This document shows positions 8,573 through 16,082 of a stretch of DNA of 64,000 nt, piece after piece (the first letter of the stretch is position 1; the number at the start of each line of letters is the position of its first letter). The stretch comes from Ollibium composti (GTDB lineage Bacteria > Pseudomonadota > Alphaproteobacteria > Rhizobiales > Rhizobiaceae): positions 20,657-84,656 of the forward strand of contig NZ_SSNY01000015.1 of assembly GCF_004801285.1 (NCBI RefSeq). The letters run 5' to 3'. Below the pieces are notes generated by a model. It saw only the letters and a list, made by a program, of their open reading frames with translations, ran no database searches and was not told where the DNA came from. The translations under genes were made by a program, and so were the position numbers.

Positions 8573-8660
8573 ATCTGAAAGATCGCGACGCGCCTTAGAG
8601 CATTTTGCATGCCGGGCGGAATCGTCTGGCGGCGCATGAATGCGGCAAAACAAGGAGATA

Positions 8661-8689
8661 GATCGTTTCACCGTCTCGGTGAAACGATC
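8661..8689. repeat. Perfect 13-bp hairpin between matR and an IMPase gene
   Basis: The arms GATCGTTTCACCG (8661-8673) and CGGTGAAACGATC (8677-8689) are separated by only three bases. The element lies between the convergent ends of matR and the next minus-strand gene, directly after the repeat mosaic. It may act as a bidirectional terminator, but no T-tract follows, and it may simply be another module of the same repeat family. Confidence 0.7.
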
Positions 8690-8695
8690 CGGAAC

Positions 8696-9472
8696 CTATC
8701 GACCCAGCCGCGTCAGCGCATGCTCGTGCAGCGGACGGTCGCCGGCGGCGACGACGCAACCTCGCCAGTGGATGTCGAGCGGATCGCCCTGCCAGTCGGT
8801 GACGATGCCGCCCGCGCCTTCGATGATCGCCGTCGGGGCGAACAGATCATAGGCGTCGAAGCCGGCGTCGACGGCTAGATCGGTGCGGCCGCGGGCAAGG
8901 CAGGCATAGCCGTAGCAACTGCCGCCATACTGGGTGAAGCGCACCGCCCCGTCCAGCCGCGCGAACGGCGCGCGATCCGCCTCGGGAATGAAGCGGGGGT
9001 TCGATGAGGTCATATAGGCGTCGGCGAGCGTGGTGCCCGCGCGGCAGCGGATCGGCTTCCCGTCATGCCAGGCGCCGCGCCCGGAAATGCCGGTCAGGCG
9101 CTCTGCGGTGGCCGGCAGGTCGATGACGCCGGTCAGCGGCCGTCCCGCGCGGGCGACGGCGATCAGCGTGCCGTAGACCGGGATGCCGGCGATCCAGGCC
9201 GCCGTCCCGTCGATCGGGTCCAGCACCCAGACGAACTCGGCGTCGAGCCTTTCGGAGCCGTGTTCCTCGCCGAGGATGCCGTGGTCGGGGAAGGCGGCGC
9301 CGATCTCCTCGCGCAGCCTCGTCTCGACCGCGCGGTCGGTGGCGGTGACGAAGCTGTCGTCCTGTTTCAGGTCGATGCGCATCGCTTCGCGCGCGGCCTG
9401 AAGGATCATGGCGCGCGAGATGTCGGCCAACTTCTCGGAGAAAGCCAGGAGTGTATCGGCGATGTCGGTCAT
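8696..9472 (-). CDS. Inositol monophosphatase-family phosphatase (HisN-like)
   Basis: A 258-residue Mg-dependent phosphatase. Metal-site motifs are visible: GEEHG (about 70), WVLDPIDGTAAWIAG (about 84-98) and DAYDLFAPTAIIEGAGG (about 208). It starts at MTDIADTLLAF; longer open sequence upstream is the shadow of the ABC genes. It is the last gene of an operon encoding a complete polar-amino-acid ABC importer, 11 bases after the ATPase. By sequence type it resembles histidinol-phosphatase-like IMPases. The context suggests either a phosphorylated ligand is imported or a phosphorylated intermediate is cleaved. Confidence 0.85.
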   Translation of the reverse strand: MTDIADTLLAFSEKLADISRAMILQAAREAMRIDLKQDDSFVTATDRAVETRLREEIGAAFPDHGILGEEHGSERLDAEFVWVLDPIDGTAAWIAGIPVYGTLIAVARAGRPLTGVIDLPATAERLTGISGRGAWHDGKPIRCRAGTTLADAYMTSSNPRFIPEADRAPFARLDGAVRFTQYGGSCYGYACLARGRTDLAVDAGFDAYDLFAPTAIIEGAGGIVTDWQGDPLDIHWRGCVVAAGDRPLHEHALTRLGR

Positions 9473-9483
9473 GTTTTCCGTAC

Positions 9484-10221
9484 TCAGTGGGCGAGGATCT
9501 GGCCGAGGAAGGTGCGGGCCCGCTCGGTTTTGGGGGCGGCGAAGAAATCCGCGGGCGTGGATGTCTCGATGATCTCGCCGTTGTCCATGAAGACGATGCG
9601 GTCGGCGACCGAGCGGGCAAAGCCCATCTCGTGGGTGACGCAGATCATTGTCATGCCCTCGCGGGCGAGGTCGGTCATGACGTCCAGCACCTCGGAGATC
9701 ATTTCCGGGTCGAGGGCGGAAGTCGGTTCGTCGAACAGCATGACCTCGGGATTCATGCAAAGCGCGCGCGCAATCGCCACACGCTGCTGCTGGCCGCCGG
9801 ACAGTTGCGAGGGATATTTGTTCGCCTGGTCGTGGATGCGCACGCGCGTCAGGTATTTCATGGCGGCTTCTTCCGCCTCGCCCCGTGGCTTCTTGTGCAC
9901 GAGGCGCGGCGCCAGCGTCAGGTTTTGCAGCACGGTCATGTGCGGAAACAGGTTGAAGGCCTGGAACACCATGCCGACTTCGCGCCGCACACTCTCGATC
10001 TTGCTTTCGTCGTCGGTCAGCTCCTTGCCGTCGACGACGATGCGGCCGCTGTCGTGCTCCTCCAGCCGGTTGATGCAGCGGATCATCGTCGACTTGCCGG
10101 AGCCGGATGGACCGCAGACCACGACCTTTTCGCCCTTGGCGACGGAAAGGTCGACATTCCGCAGCGCATGGTAGTCGCCGTAGAACTTGTTCACCTGTTC
10201 CAGGTCGACGATGCCGGTCAT
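9484..10221 (-). CDS. Polar amino acid ABC transporter ATP-binding protein
   Basis: A 245-residue ATPase of the GlnQ/HisP type. Walker A is GPSGSGKST (about 37-45), the signature LSGGQQQR, Walker B VMLFDEPTSALD and switch His CVTHEMGF. It energises import by the two permeases encoded immediately upstream (gap of three bases to the nearer one). The characteristic MxxVxKxYG-like N-terminus (VDLEQVNKFYGDYHALRNV) places it in the polar amino acid uptake family. The substrate is probably a basic or polar amino acid or derivative, judged by the binding protein. Confidence 0.93.
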   Translation of the reverse strand: MTGIVDLEQVNKFYGDYHALRNVDLSVAKGEKVVVCGPSGSGKSTMIRCINRLEEHDSGRIVVDGKELTDDESKIESVRREVGMVFQAFNLFPHMTVLQNLTLAPRLVHKKPRGEAEEAAMKYLTRVRIHDQANKYPSQLSGGQQQRVAIARALCMNPEVMLFDEPTSALDPEMISEVLDVMTDLAREGMTMICVTHEMGFARSVADRIVFMDNGEIIETSTPADFFAAPKTERARTFLGQILAH

Positions 10222-10224
10222 GGC

Positions 10225-10917
10225 TCAGCCCTTTCTGACATGGCGGTTGGCGTAGCCTTCGATCAGGGTGAAGGCGGTCTGTATGAACCAGACCAGAACC
10301 AGGTAGATGATCGTGGCGGCGATGAAGATCTCGTAGGGGGCGAAGGTGTCGGCCACGATGGTGCGGGCGACGCCGGTCATCTCCATCAGCGTGACGGTCG
10401 AGGCGAGCGCGGTCGATTTCAGCATCGACACGATCTCGTTGCTGTAGGCCGGCAGCGCCAGCCGCACCGCCAGCGGCGTGGTGATGCGGCTGGCGCGCTG
10501 GAACTTCGTCAGGCCGAGAGCCTTGCCGGCTTCGATCAATCCCTTGTCGACGCCGAGCACGCCGCCGCGCAGGATTTCCGAGACATAGGCCGCCGTATTG
10601 AGCGCCAGGGCGATGACCGAGCACCAATAGGGCTCCCGCAGAAGCGGCCACAGGAAGCTGTGCCGCAACAAGCCGAATTGCGGCAGGCCGTAATAGATGA
10701 TGAACAGCTGCACCAGCAGCGGCGTGCCACGGAAGAAGTAGATGTAGGCCTTTGCGGGCCACACCAGCCAGGCGTGTTGGGACAGCCGCATCAGCAGGAT
10801 GCCGACGGCCAGCAGCAGCCCGAGAAGGGTCGAAACCACCAGCAGATTGAGCGTCAGGCCTAGTCCCTGCAGGATCTTCGGCAGGCTGGTGGCGATCAGC
10901 GCGAAATCGAAGCTCAT
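10225..10917 (-). CDS. Polar amino acid ABC transporter permease (second)
   Basis: A 230-residue HisM/HisQ-type permease starting at MSFDFALIATSL. That ATG overlaps the upstream permease stop as ATGA (10914-10917). It has five or so membrane helices, an FFRGTPLLVQL motif (about residue 60) and the ATPase-contacting EAA loop EAGKALGLTKFQRASRITTPLAVRLALP. It forms the membrane channel together with the neighbouring permease. Confidence 0.92.
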   Translation of the reverse strand: MSFDFALIATSLPKILQGLGLTLNLLVVSTLLGLLLAVGILLMRLSQHAWLVWPAKAYIYFFRGTPLLVQLFIIYYGLPQFGLLRHSFLWPLLREPYWCSVIALALNTAAYVSEILRGGVLGVDKGLIEAGKALGLTKFQRASRITTPLAVRLALPAYSNEIVSMLKSTALASTVTLMEMTGVARTIVADTFAPYEIFIAATIIYLVLVWFIQTAFTLIEGYANRHVRKG

Positions 10918-11609
10918 CGCGTCCCCCGCAGGTGGCGGTTGGCGCGCACTTCCAGTTGCCCGACGACAAGCGTGATGACCGTCGTCATCGCCAGGTAGAT
11001 CATGGCGACGGTGACGTAGAGCAGGAACGGCCGATGCACGACGGAATTGGCCATCTTGGCGACGAAGAGGATCTCCTCCAGCCCGATGATGGAGATCAGC
11101 GCCGTATCCTTCATGATCGAAAGCATGTGGTTGCCGAAGTTGGGCAGGGCCAGTCGCCACATCTGCGGAACGCGCACGTACCAGAACACCTGGTAGGGGT
11201 TGAGGCTGAGCGCGCGGGCGGCTTCGATGTGGCCGCGGTCGACGCCGAGGAAGGCGCCGCGGAACGTCTCCGTCATATAGGCGCCGACGATGAGGCCGAT
11301 GGCGATCGAGCCAGCCCAGAAGGGCGGCAGGTCGATGAACTTCACCGACGGATCGAACAGCTGCACGAACCAGGTCAGGGTCAGGGCCATGCCGAAATAG
11401 AACAGCAGCAGCACCAGCAGTTCCGGGGCGCCGCGGAAGACCACCGTATAGACCTGCGCCAGTGCGCGCAGCAGGCGGCTATTCGAAAGCTTCGCCGAGG
11501 CGCCGAGAAGCCCGAGCGCGACCGCGATGGCCAGCGCGACAGCGAAGACCTGCAGGACGGTCAAAAGACCGAAGAAGAAGTCATCCCACCAGCCGTCCAG
11601 CAGCGACAT
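10914..11609 (-). CDS. Polar amino acid ABC transporter permease (first)
   Basis: A 231-residue HisQ/OccQ-type permease. It has the N-terminal TM stretch LLTVLQVFAVALAIAVALGLL, the conserved VFRGAPELLVL segment and the EAA loop EAARALSLNPYQVFWYVRVPQMWRLALP. It pairs with the permease at 10225-10917. It is separated from the binding-protein gene by a 61-base spacer containing a strong hairpin, which probably lowers permease expression relative to the binding protein. Confidence 0.92.
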   Translation of the reverse strand: MSLLDGWWDDFFFGLLTVLQVFAVALAIAVALGLLGASAKLSNSRLLRALAQVYTVVFRGAPELLVLLLFYFGMALTLTWFVQLFDPSVKFIDLPPFWAGSIAIGLIVGAYMTETFRGAFLGVDRGHIEAARALSLNPYQVFWYVRVPQMWRLALPNFGNHMLSIMKDTALISIIGLEEILFVAKMANSVVHRPFLLYVTVAMIYLAMTTVITLVVGQLEVRANRHLRGTR

Positions 11610-11631
11610 GGCAAACCCTCGCGAGCCAGGC

Positions 11632-11655
11632 GGGCGCCGCGGTCAAGCGGCGCCC
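11632..11655 (-). terminator. Intercistronic hairpin after an ABC binding-protein gene
   Basis: Perfect 9-bp arms GGGCGCCGC / GCGGCGCCC around a six-base loop, 16 bases downstream of the binding-protein stop and 23 before the permease start on the minus strand. It is the usual place for an mRNA-stabilising or attenuating hairpin that raises binding protein over permease. Confidence 0.55.
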
Positions 11656-11670
11656 GGAGGTTTTCGTTCG

Positions 11671-12480
11671 TCAGTCGACGCCCTTCCAGTTTTCCGGCTG
11701 GATGGAGAAGGGGAAGTATTTGTGGCTGTACTTCTCGAGCGAGCCGTCCTTGATCATCTCGGCCAGCGCCTTGTCGATGCGCTTCAGAAGCTCGTCGTTG
11801 CCCTTGCGCAGGCCGACGCCAACGCCCGGGCCGAAATACTTGACCTCGTCGATCGCCGGCGAGACGAATTCGAAGCCGGCGCCGTCATCCTTGCTGAGGA
11901 AGTCGAGATAGGCCTTCATCGGATTGGTGATGGCGATGTCGATACGGCCGTTCTGCAGGTCGAGCAGCATCGACTGGTTGCTGTCGTAGTAGACGACCTC
12001 GGCTTCGGGCAGCTTGGCTTCCAGCCATTTCGAATAGGTGGAGGCACGCTCCACGCCGAAGCGCAATCCCTTGAATGCTTCGGGGATCGGCTGGCCGGCG
12101 TCGTCGAACAGCATCAGCTTGGCGTCTTTCGCACCGAGGATGCGGCCGATCGAGACGCGATAGGGAATGGAGAAGTCGATCTTCTGCTTGCGCTCCTCGG
12201 TGATCGACAGGGAGGCGACGATCAGGTCGAACTTGGAGGCCAGCAGGGCCGGGATCATGCCGTCCCATTCCTGGCAGACATATTCGAGGTCTACGCCGAT
12301 GCGCTCGGCGATGCCCTGGGCGACGTCGACGTCGTAGCCGGCCATCTGGCCGTCGGGCGTGCGGTAGTTGAAGGGCGCATAGGTGCATTCCATGCCGACC
12401 CGAAGGGTTTCGGCTTGGGCCGGCAGCGCCGCCGTCAGGCCCAGAAGCGCGGCGGCCAAAAGACCAGTCCTGAATTTCAT
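11671..12480 (-). CDS. ABC transporter substrate-binding protein, polar amino acid type
   Basis: A 269-residue periplasmic protein with Sec signal peptide (MKFRTGLLAAALLGLTAALP, cleavage after AQA). The SBP family 3 hallmark RVGMECTYAPFNYRTPDG is followed by GYDVDVAQGIAERIGVDLEYV and DFSIPYRVS, as in lysine/arginine/ornithine-binding proteins. It is the first gene of the operon SBP-permease-permease-ATPase-phosphatase, with a strong GGGAGGA ribosome site. The divergent neighbour is an aminotransferase, hinting that the imported amino compound may be transaminated. Exact ligand unknown. Confidence 0.92.
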   Translation of the reverse strand: MKFRTGLLAAALLGLTAALPAQAETLRVGMECTYAPFNYRTPDGQMAGYDVDVAQGIAERIGVDLEYVCQEWDGMIPALLASKFDLIVASLSITEERKQKIDFSIPYRVSIGRILGAKDAKLMLFDDAGQPIPEAFKGLRFGVERASTYSKWLEAKLPEAEVVYYDSNQSMLLDLQNGRIDIAITNPMKAYLDFLSKDDGAGFEFVSPAIDEVKYFGPGVGVGLRKGNDELLKRIDKALAEMIKDGSLEKYSHKYFPFSIQPENWKGVD

Positions 12481-12562
12481 GATGTCCTCCCGGTTCTTGG
12501 AACTCGTTGCGGCGATCCTCCCGCCGATTCCGGAACGATGCGCTGGTCGTCGGGCGAAGAAT

Positions 12563-12605
12563 ATCCTCCCAAGGGATGATGGTCGCCATCGGCCTCGGGG
12601 TGGAT
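12563..12605 (+). promoter_or_regulatory. Candidate structured leader motif, copy 1
   Basis: ATCCTCCC (12563-12570) can pair with GGGTGGAT (12598-12605) with one internal mismatch. It encloses AAGGGATG, a small hairpin (GATGG/CCATC) and GCCTC. It lies 60 bases before the aminotransferase ATG at 12666. A similar arrangement (15989-16029) precedes the second aminotransferase at 16083 at about the same distance. I match it to no known riboswitch class; it could also be a repeat or a DNA-binding palindrome. Confidence 0.35.
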
Positions 12606-12665
12606 GGAAAGTGCCGACGGCTTGGCTTAGCCATCTGCCGAGCGTCGAGCGGAGGGAACGGTCCG

Positions 12666-13778
12666 ATGAACTATTCGCGCATGCCTATCGAACTGGAATC
12701 GCCGGAACAGCTCGGCTACGACACCATCCGCTATAACCTGTCGGAAAGCTCGGTCGCCGACCGGCGGCTGGGCGAGCTCAATCTGAAGCTCGACGACATC
12801 CTGTTGTGCTACGGCGATCATCGCGGCGCACCTGACCTGCGCGCGCTGGTCGCGAAGACGGGCGAGGGGCTGGCGGCAGACGACGTGCTGATCACCGCCG
12901 GTGCCGCCGGCGCGCTGTTCATCATCTCGACCTCTATGCTGAAGGCCGGAGACCACATCGTCGTGGTACGGCCGAACTACGCCACCAACATCGAGACGCC
13001 GCGCGCCATCGGCTGCGACCTGAGCTTCATCGATCTCAAGTTCGAGGACGGTTTCAGGCTGGATCTCGGCAAGATCGAGGAGGCGATCCGGCCCGATACG
13101 AAATACGTCTCGGTGACCTATCCGCACAACCCGACCGGCGTGATGATCTCGCAGGAGGAACTGCGCGCCCTGATCGATCTGGTCGAGCGCAAGGGCATTC
13201 GCCTGCTCTTCGACGAGACCTATCGCGAGATGACGTCCGGCCCGATGCTGCCCCTCGCCGCCGGCCTGTCGGACCGCGTCATCAGCGTGTCATCGCTGTC
13301 GAAGACCTACGGCATTCCCGGCATCCGCATCGGCTGGCTCGTCACCCGCGACAGCGCGCTGATGGAAACCTTCCTGGCGGCGCGCGAGCAGATCGGCATT
13401 TCGGGCAGCATGGTCGACGAGTACATCGCCTATGTCGCGCTCAGCCGGCGCGAGGATTGGCTCGCCTTCAACAACGCCCGCATCGCCAGCGCCTTCGCCA
13501 TCGTCAAGGACTGGATCGCTTCCGAGCCCCTGGTTGAATGGGTCGAGCCGTCGGGCGGCTGCGTCTGCTTTCCCCGCATCGTGCCTTCGGCCAAGGTGGA
13601 CGTGGCCGGCTTCCACGAACGGCTCTACCGCAAGCACGACACCTATGTCGGCCGTGGCCGCTGGTTCGAGCAGGACGATCGCCATTTCCGCATCGGCTAT
13701 GCCTGGCCGAACGAGGACGAACTGCGCAAGGGGCTGGCCGCCATATCGGCGGCGATCCGCGAAAGCCTCGTTGGTTGA
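12666..13778 (+). CDS. Class I/II pyridoxal-phosphate aminotransferase, copy 1
   Basis: A 370-residue fold-type I aminotransferase started at MNYSRMPIELE, with GGAGGG ten bases upstream; the open frame extends further 5' without a better signal. Motifs are ITAGAAGALFIIS (PLP phosphate loop), VTYPHNPTGVMIS (substrate-binding NPTG), LLFDETYREM (Asp to pyridine N) and the PLP lysine in SVSSLSKTYGIPGIRIGW (about residue 225). The C-terminal Arg region is FRIGYAWP. It is divergent from a polar-amino-acid ABC operon and paralogous to the enzyme at 16083. The amino donor is not deducible; relatives include diverse catabolic and arginine-derived aminotransferases. Confidence 0.9.
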   Translation: MNYSRMPIELESPEQLGYDTIRYNLSESSVADRRLGELNLKLDDILLCYGDHRGAPDLRALVAKTGEGLAADDVLITAGAAGALFIISTSMLKAGDHIVVVRPNYATNIETPRAIGCDLSFIDLKFEDGFRLDLGKIEEAIRPDTKYVSVTYPHNPTGVMISQEELRALIDLVERKGIRLLFDETYREMTSGPMLPLAAGLSDRVISVSSLSKTYGIPGIRIGWLVTRDSALMETFLAAREQIGISGSMVDEYIAYVALSRREDWLAFNNARIASAFAIVKDWIASEPLVEWVEPSGGCVCFPRIVPSAKVDVAGFHERLYRKHDTYVGRGRWFEQDDRHFRIGYAWPNEDELRKGLAAISAAIRESLVG

Positions 13779-13806
13779 GCGGATGAACCCGCACGTACGG
13801 CCGAGC

Positions 13807-14628
13807 CTAGAGATTGAGGCTTTTCAGGAAGGTCGAGAAAAGCTCCTGCTGGGTGGAAAGGTTGAGCTTGGTGTAGAGCTTCTGCCGATGGGTCTTCACC
13901 GTCGCCGTCGAGATGCCGAGATGATAGCCGATCGATTCGCTCGAATGGCCTTTCAGGATGAGAAGGGCGACCTCGCGTTCGCGCGGACTGAGCAGGCCGC
14001 GGCCGAAGTCGGTGAACAGGTGGTCGATGGGTCGCCCTTGGGATCGCGCCTCGCCGCGTGACAGATGCGCCCACAGGCGGCGGAAGATGGCCGCGATCAG
14101 CGGCTGCACCTGTTGAAGGCTGGCGATCGAGGCTTCGTCGAAGCCGCCTTCGCTGCGGATGCGCGACAGGCTGATCTCAGCCAGTTCGTTGCCCGGCAGG
14201 TCGATCGCGATGATCAGTTCTTCCATGCCTTCGGGCCAGCCGTGCGTGCGATAGCCCAGTTCCTCGTCCTCGTGACGGCGGATGTCGAGGTTCCGATAGA
14301 GATCGGAATCGAAATAGTTGTCGGGCGCCAGATCCCGCATCAGGTAGATGCCGGGCTTCAGGCCACCGAGATAGGCATTGTAGACCGGGTTGAGCAGATA
14401 GGTGCCTGCCGTGAAAAGCTCGATGGCCCGCTTGGCGCGCGGGCCGGAGAAGGTGTCGAACACATAGGCCGGCCGGCTGGTGCGCCGGTGGATCACCGAC
14501 AGCGCGAGATGAAAATGCACGACGGAGCCGATGGCGGCCAGCAGGGCCGCCACGCCGTCCGGCTGGTCATGACGGTCGAGCGCGTGGGCAAAAGGAGCGA
14601 TCCAGCTGGCGGGGGAAGGTTCGGACAT
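13807..14628 (-). CDS. LuxR-family transcriptional regulator
   Basis: A 273-residue protein with a C-terminal GerE/LuxR helix-turn-helix (LLSPREREVALLILKGHSSESIGYHLGISTATVKTHRQKLYTKL, about residues 208-252). The N-terminal domain of about 190 residues shows no recognisable autoinducer or receiver signature (no phosphoacceptor Asp pattern). The gene follows the cysteine-desulfurase-like gene on the same strand by 48 bases and lies between two paralogous aminotransferase genes, so it probably regulates this amino-compound cluster. It converges with the aminotransferase ending at 13778; the 28-base gap holds no evident terminator. Confidence 0.88.
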   Translation of the reverse strand: MSEPSPASWIAPFAHALDRHDQPDGVAALLAAIGSVVHFHLALSVIHRRTSRPAYVFDTFSGPRAKRAIELFTAGTYLLNPVYNAYLGGLKPGIYLMRDLAPDNYFDSDLYRNLDIRRHEDEELGYRTHGWPEGMEELIIAIDLPGNELAEISLSRIRSEGGFDEASIASLQQVQPLIAAIFRRLWAHLSRGEARSQGRPIDHLFTDFGRGLLSPREREVALLILKGHSSESIGYHLGISTATVKTHRQKLYTKLNLSTQQELFSTFLKSLNL

Positions 14629-14676
14629 GGACCTTTCGGTGCGGCGCCCGCAAGGGGCTGATATCTCAACCGAAAG

Positions 14677-15927
14677 TTATGACATGGCGGCTTTCGGCAC
14701 AAGCTTGGCGATCGCCGCAAGCGTCCGGTCGATCTCTTCGGCGGTGTTGTAGTGGGCGATGCCGATGCGCACCACGCCTTCGTCCTCGGAGAGGCCGAGA
14801 TGGCGCGCCGGTTCCAGCGCGTAGTTGTGGCCGGACCACACGTTGATGTCCTCGGCCGCCAGCGCCTCGGCAAAGCGATGGGTGGATATCCGGTCGTGGA
14901 CGAACGAGATCGTCGGCACCCGGCGGGAAAAAAGGTTCGGATTGGCGATGCCCATCAGCCTGACGCCGGGCAGCGCCGTCAGGCCGCCGACGAGCTGCCG
15001 CGTCAGGCCGGCTTCGTAGGCGTCGAAAGCCTGGTAGGCGCCGGCCATCTTCTCGCGTCGCGTTCCACTGTGGCCGGTCTGTTCGCCCGCCCATGCCAGA
15101 TAGTCGATCGTCGCCGTCAGCCCGGCCATGAGCTCGGTCTGCGGCGTGCCGGTCGAGAAGCGGTCCGGAAGGTCGTCGCTCTGGCAGCGCACCCGGTGCG
15201 GCGGCAGCGCGCGCAGCAGCGCCTCGCGCCCCCACAGGACACCGAGATGCGGGCCGAAGAACTTGTAGGACGAGCAGACGAGGAAATCGCAACCGACGGC
15301 CTGCACGTCCGGCAGGTGATGCGGCGCCAGCTGCACGGCATCGATCCAGACCAGTGCGCCGGCCGCCTTCGCCATGGCGGTCAGGGTGGCGGCGTCGTTG
15401 ATGCTGCCGGTCATGTTGGAGGCGTAGTTGAGCGCCAGGAACTTCGTGCGCGAGGACAGAAGCGGCGCGAGGTTGTCCGGCTCGATGCGCCAGGTCTCCT
15501 TGTCGAAGGGAAGCCATTTCACGACAAGGCCATGCCGTTCGGCCATGTCGAGCCAGGGCGAGATGTCGCCTTCATGGTCCATGCGCGTGACGATGATCTC
15601 GTCGCCGGGCTTGAGCGTTTTGCCGATGACGCGCGCCATCTGGTAGGCGAGCGTCGTCATATTCGGGCCGATGACGATCTCCTGCCAGGACGCCGCGTTG
15701 ACGAAATCCGCCGCCGCCTCGTGGGCGGCGCGCCAGATCGCGTCGGCGCGTTGCGAGGCGGCGAAGTGTCCGCCCAGATTGGCCGATGCCGTCGCCATCG
15801 TCTCGGCCACCGCGGCGATGACCGGTTCGGGAACCAGCGTTCCCGCCGGATTGTCGAGATGGGCGGTGCGGGAGTTCACGAGGGCCGGGAAACGGCTGCG
15901 AATGAGGTCCAGGGGATAAAGCGTCAT
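14677..15927 (-). CDS. Cysteine desulfurase-like class V aminotransferase-fold protein
   Basis: A 416-residue PLP enzyme started at MTLYPLDLIRSRFP; about 70 upstream codons are open but basic and low quality. It has the NifS-like features HLDNPAGTLVPEPV (N-terminal), TRMDHEGDISPW, VWIDAVQLAPHH (Asp-x-x-Gln) and the PLP lysine in FLVCSSYKFFGPHLGVLWG. The usual mobile loop with a catalytic Cys is not evident, so it may be a lyase or epimerase-like member of the cysteine desulfurase-like subfamily rather than a sulfur donor. It is divergent from the second aminotransferase and upstream of the LuxR regulator. Confidence 0.87.
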   Translation of the reverse strand: MTLYPLDLIRSRFPALVNSRTAHLDNPAGTLVPEPVIAAVAETMATASANLGGHFAASQRADAIWRAAHEAAADFVNAASWQEIVIGPNMTTLAYQMARVIGKTLKPGDEIIVTRMDHEGDISPWLDMAERHGLVVKWLPFDKETWRIEPDNLAPLLSSRTKFLALNYASNMTGSINDAATLTAMAKAAGALVWIDAVQLAPHHLPDVQAVGCDFLVCSSYKFFGPHLGVLWGREALLRALPPHRVRCQSDDLPDRFSTGTPQTELMAGLTATIDYLAWAGEQTGHSGTRREKMAGAYQAFDAYEAGLTRQLVGGLTALPGVRLMGIANPNLFSRRVPTISFVHDRISTHRFAEALAAEDINVWSGHNYALEPARHLGLSEDEGVVRIGIAHYNTAEEIDRTLAAIAKLVPKAAMS

Positions 15928-15988
15928 GCGTCGAACTCCTTCGCGGCGATTTTGTCCGCCTTTGTCCCGCCTTCTCGTATCGCTGGCC

Positions 15989-16029
15989 ATCCACCCCGAA
16001 GGGGATGGGCAGTCAGCCTCGGGGAGGAT
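15989..16029 (+). promoter_or_regulatory. Candidate structured leader motif, copy 2
   Basis: ATCCACCCC (15989-15997) pairs with GGGGAGGAT (16021-16029) with one internal A-A mismatch. The flanking GCC/GGC adds three pairs. Inside are GAAGGGGATG and GCCTC, as in copy 1. An alternative local hairpin, CCAT-CCCC-GAA-GGGG-ATGG, is mutually exclusive with the long stem. The motif ends 53 bases before the ATG at 16083. It lies in the 155-base divergent gap with the class V gene, so it may serve either direction. Confidence 0.35.
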
Positions 16030-16082
16030 GGCGCACCGGCGCCGATCGTGCAGGATTGCCGGCGCGAACAGGGAGGAACGGC

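Noticed and set aside
12481..12665. Known riboswitch class (glycine, SAM-II, guanidine, serC-type) in the aminotransferase leader
   Set aside because: None of the diagnostic core sequences I know are present. It is kept only as an unclassified motif.
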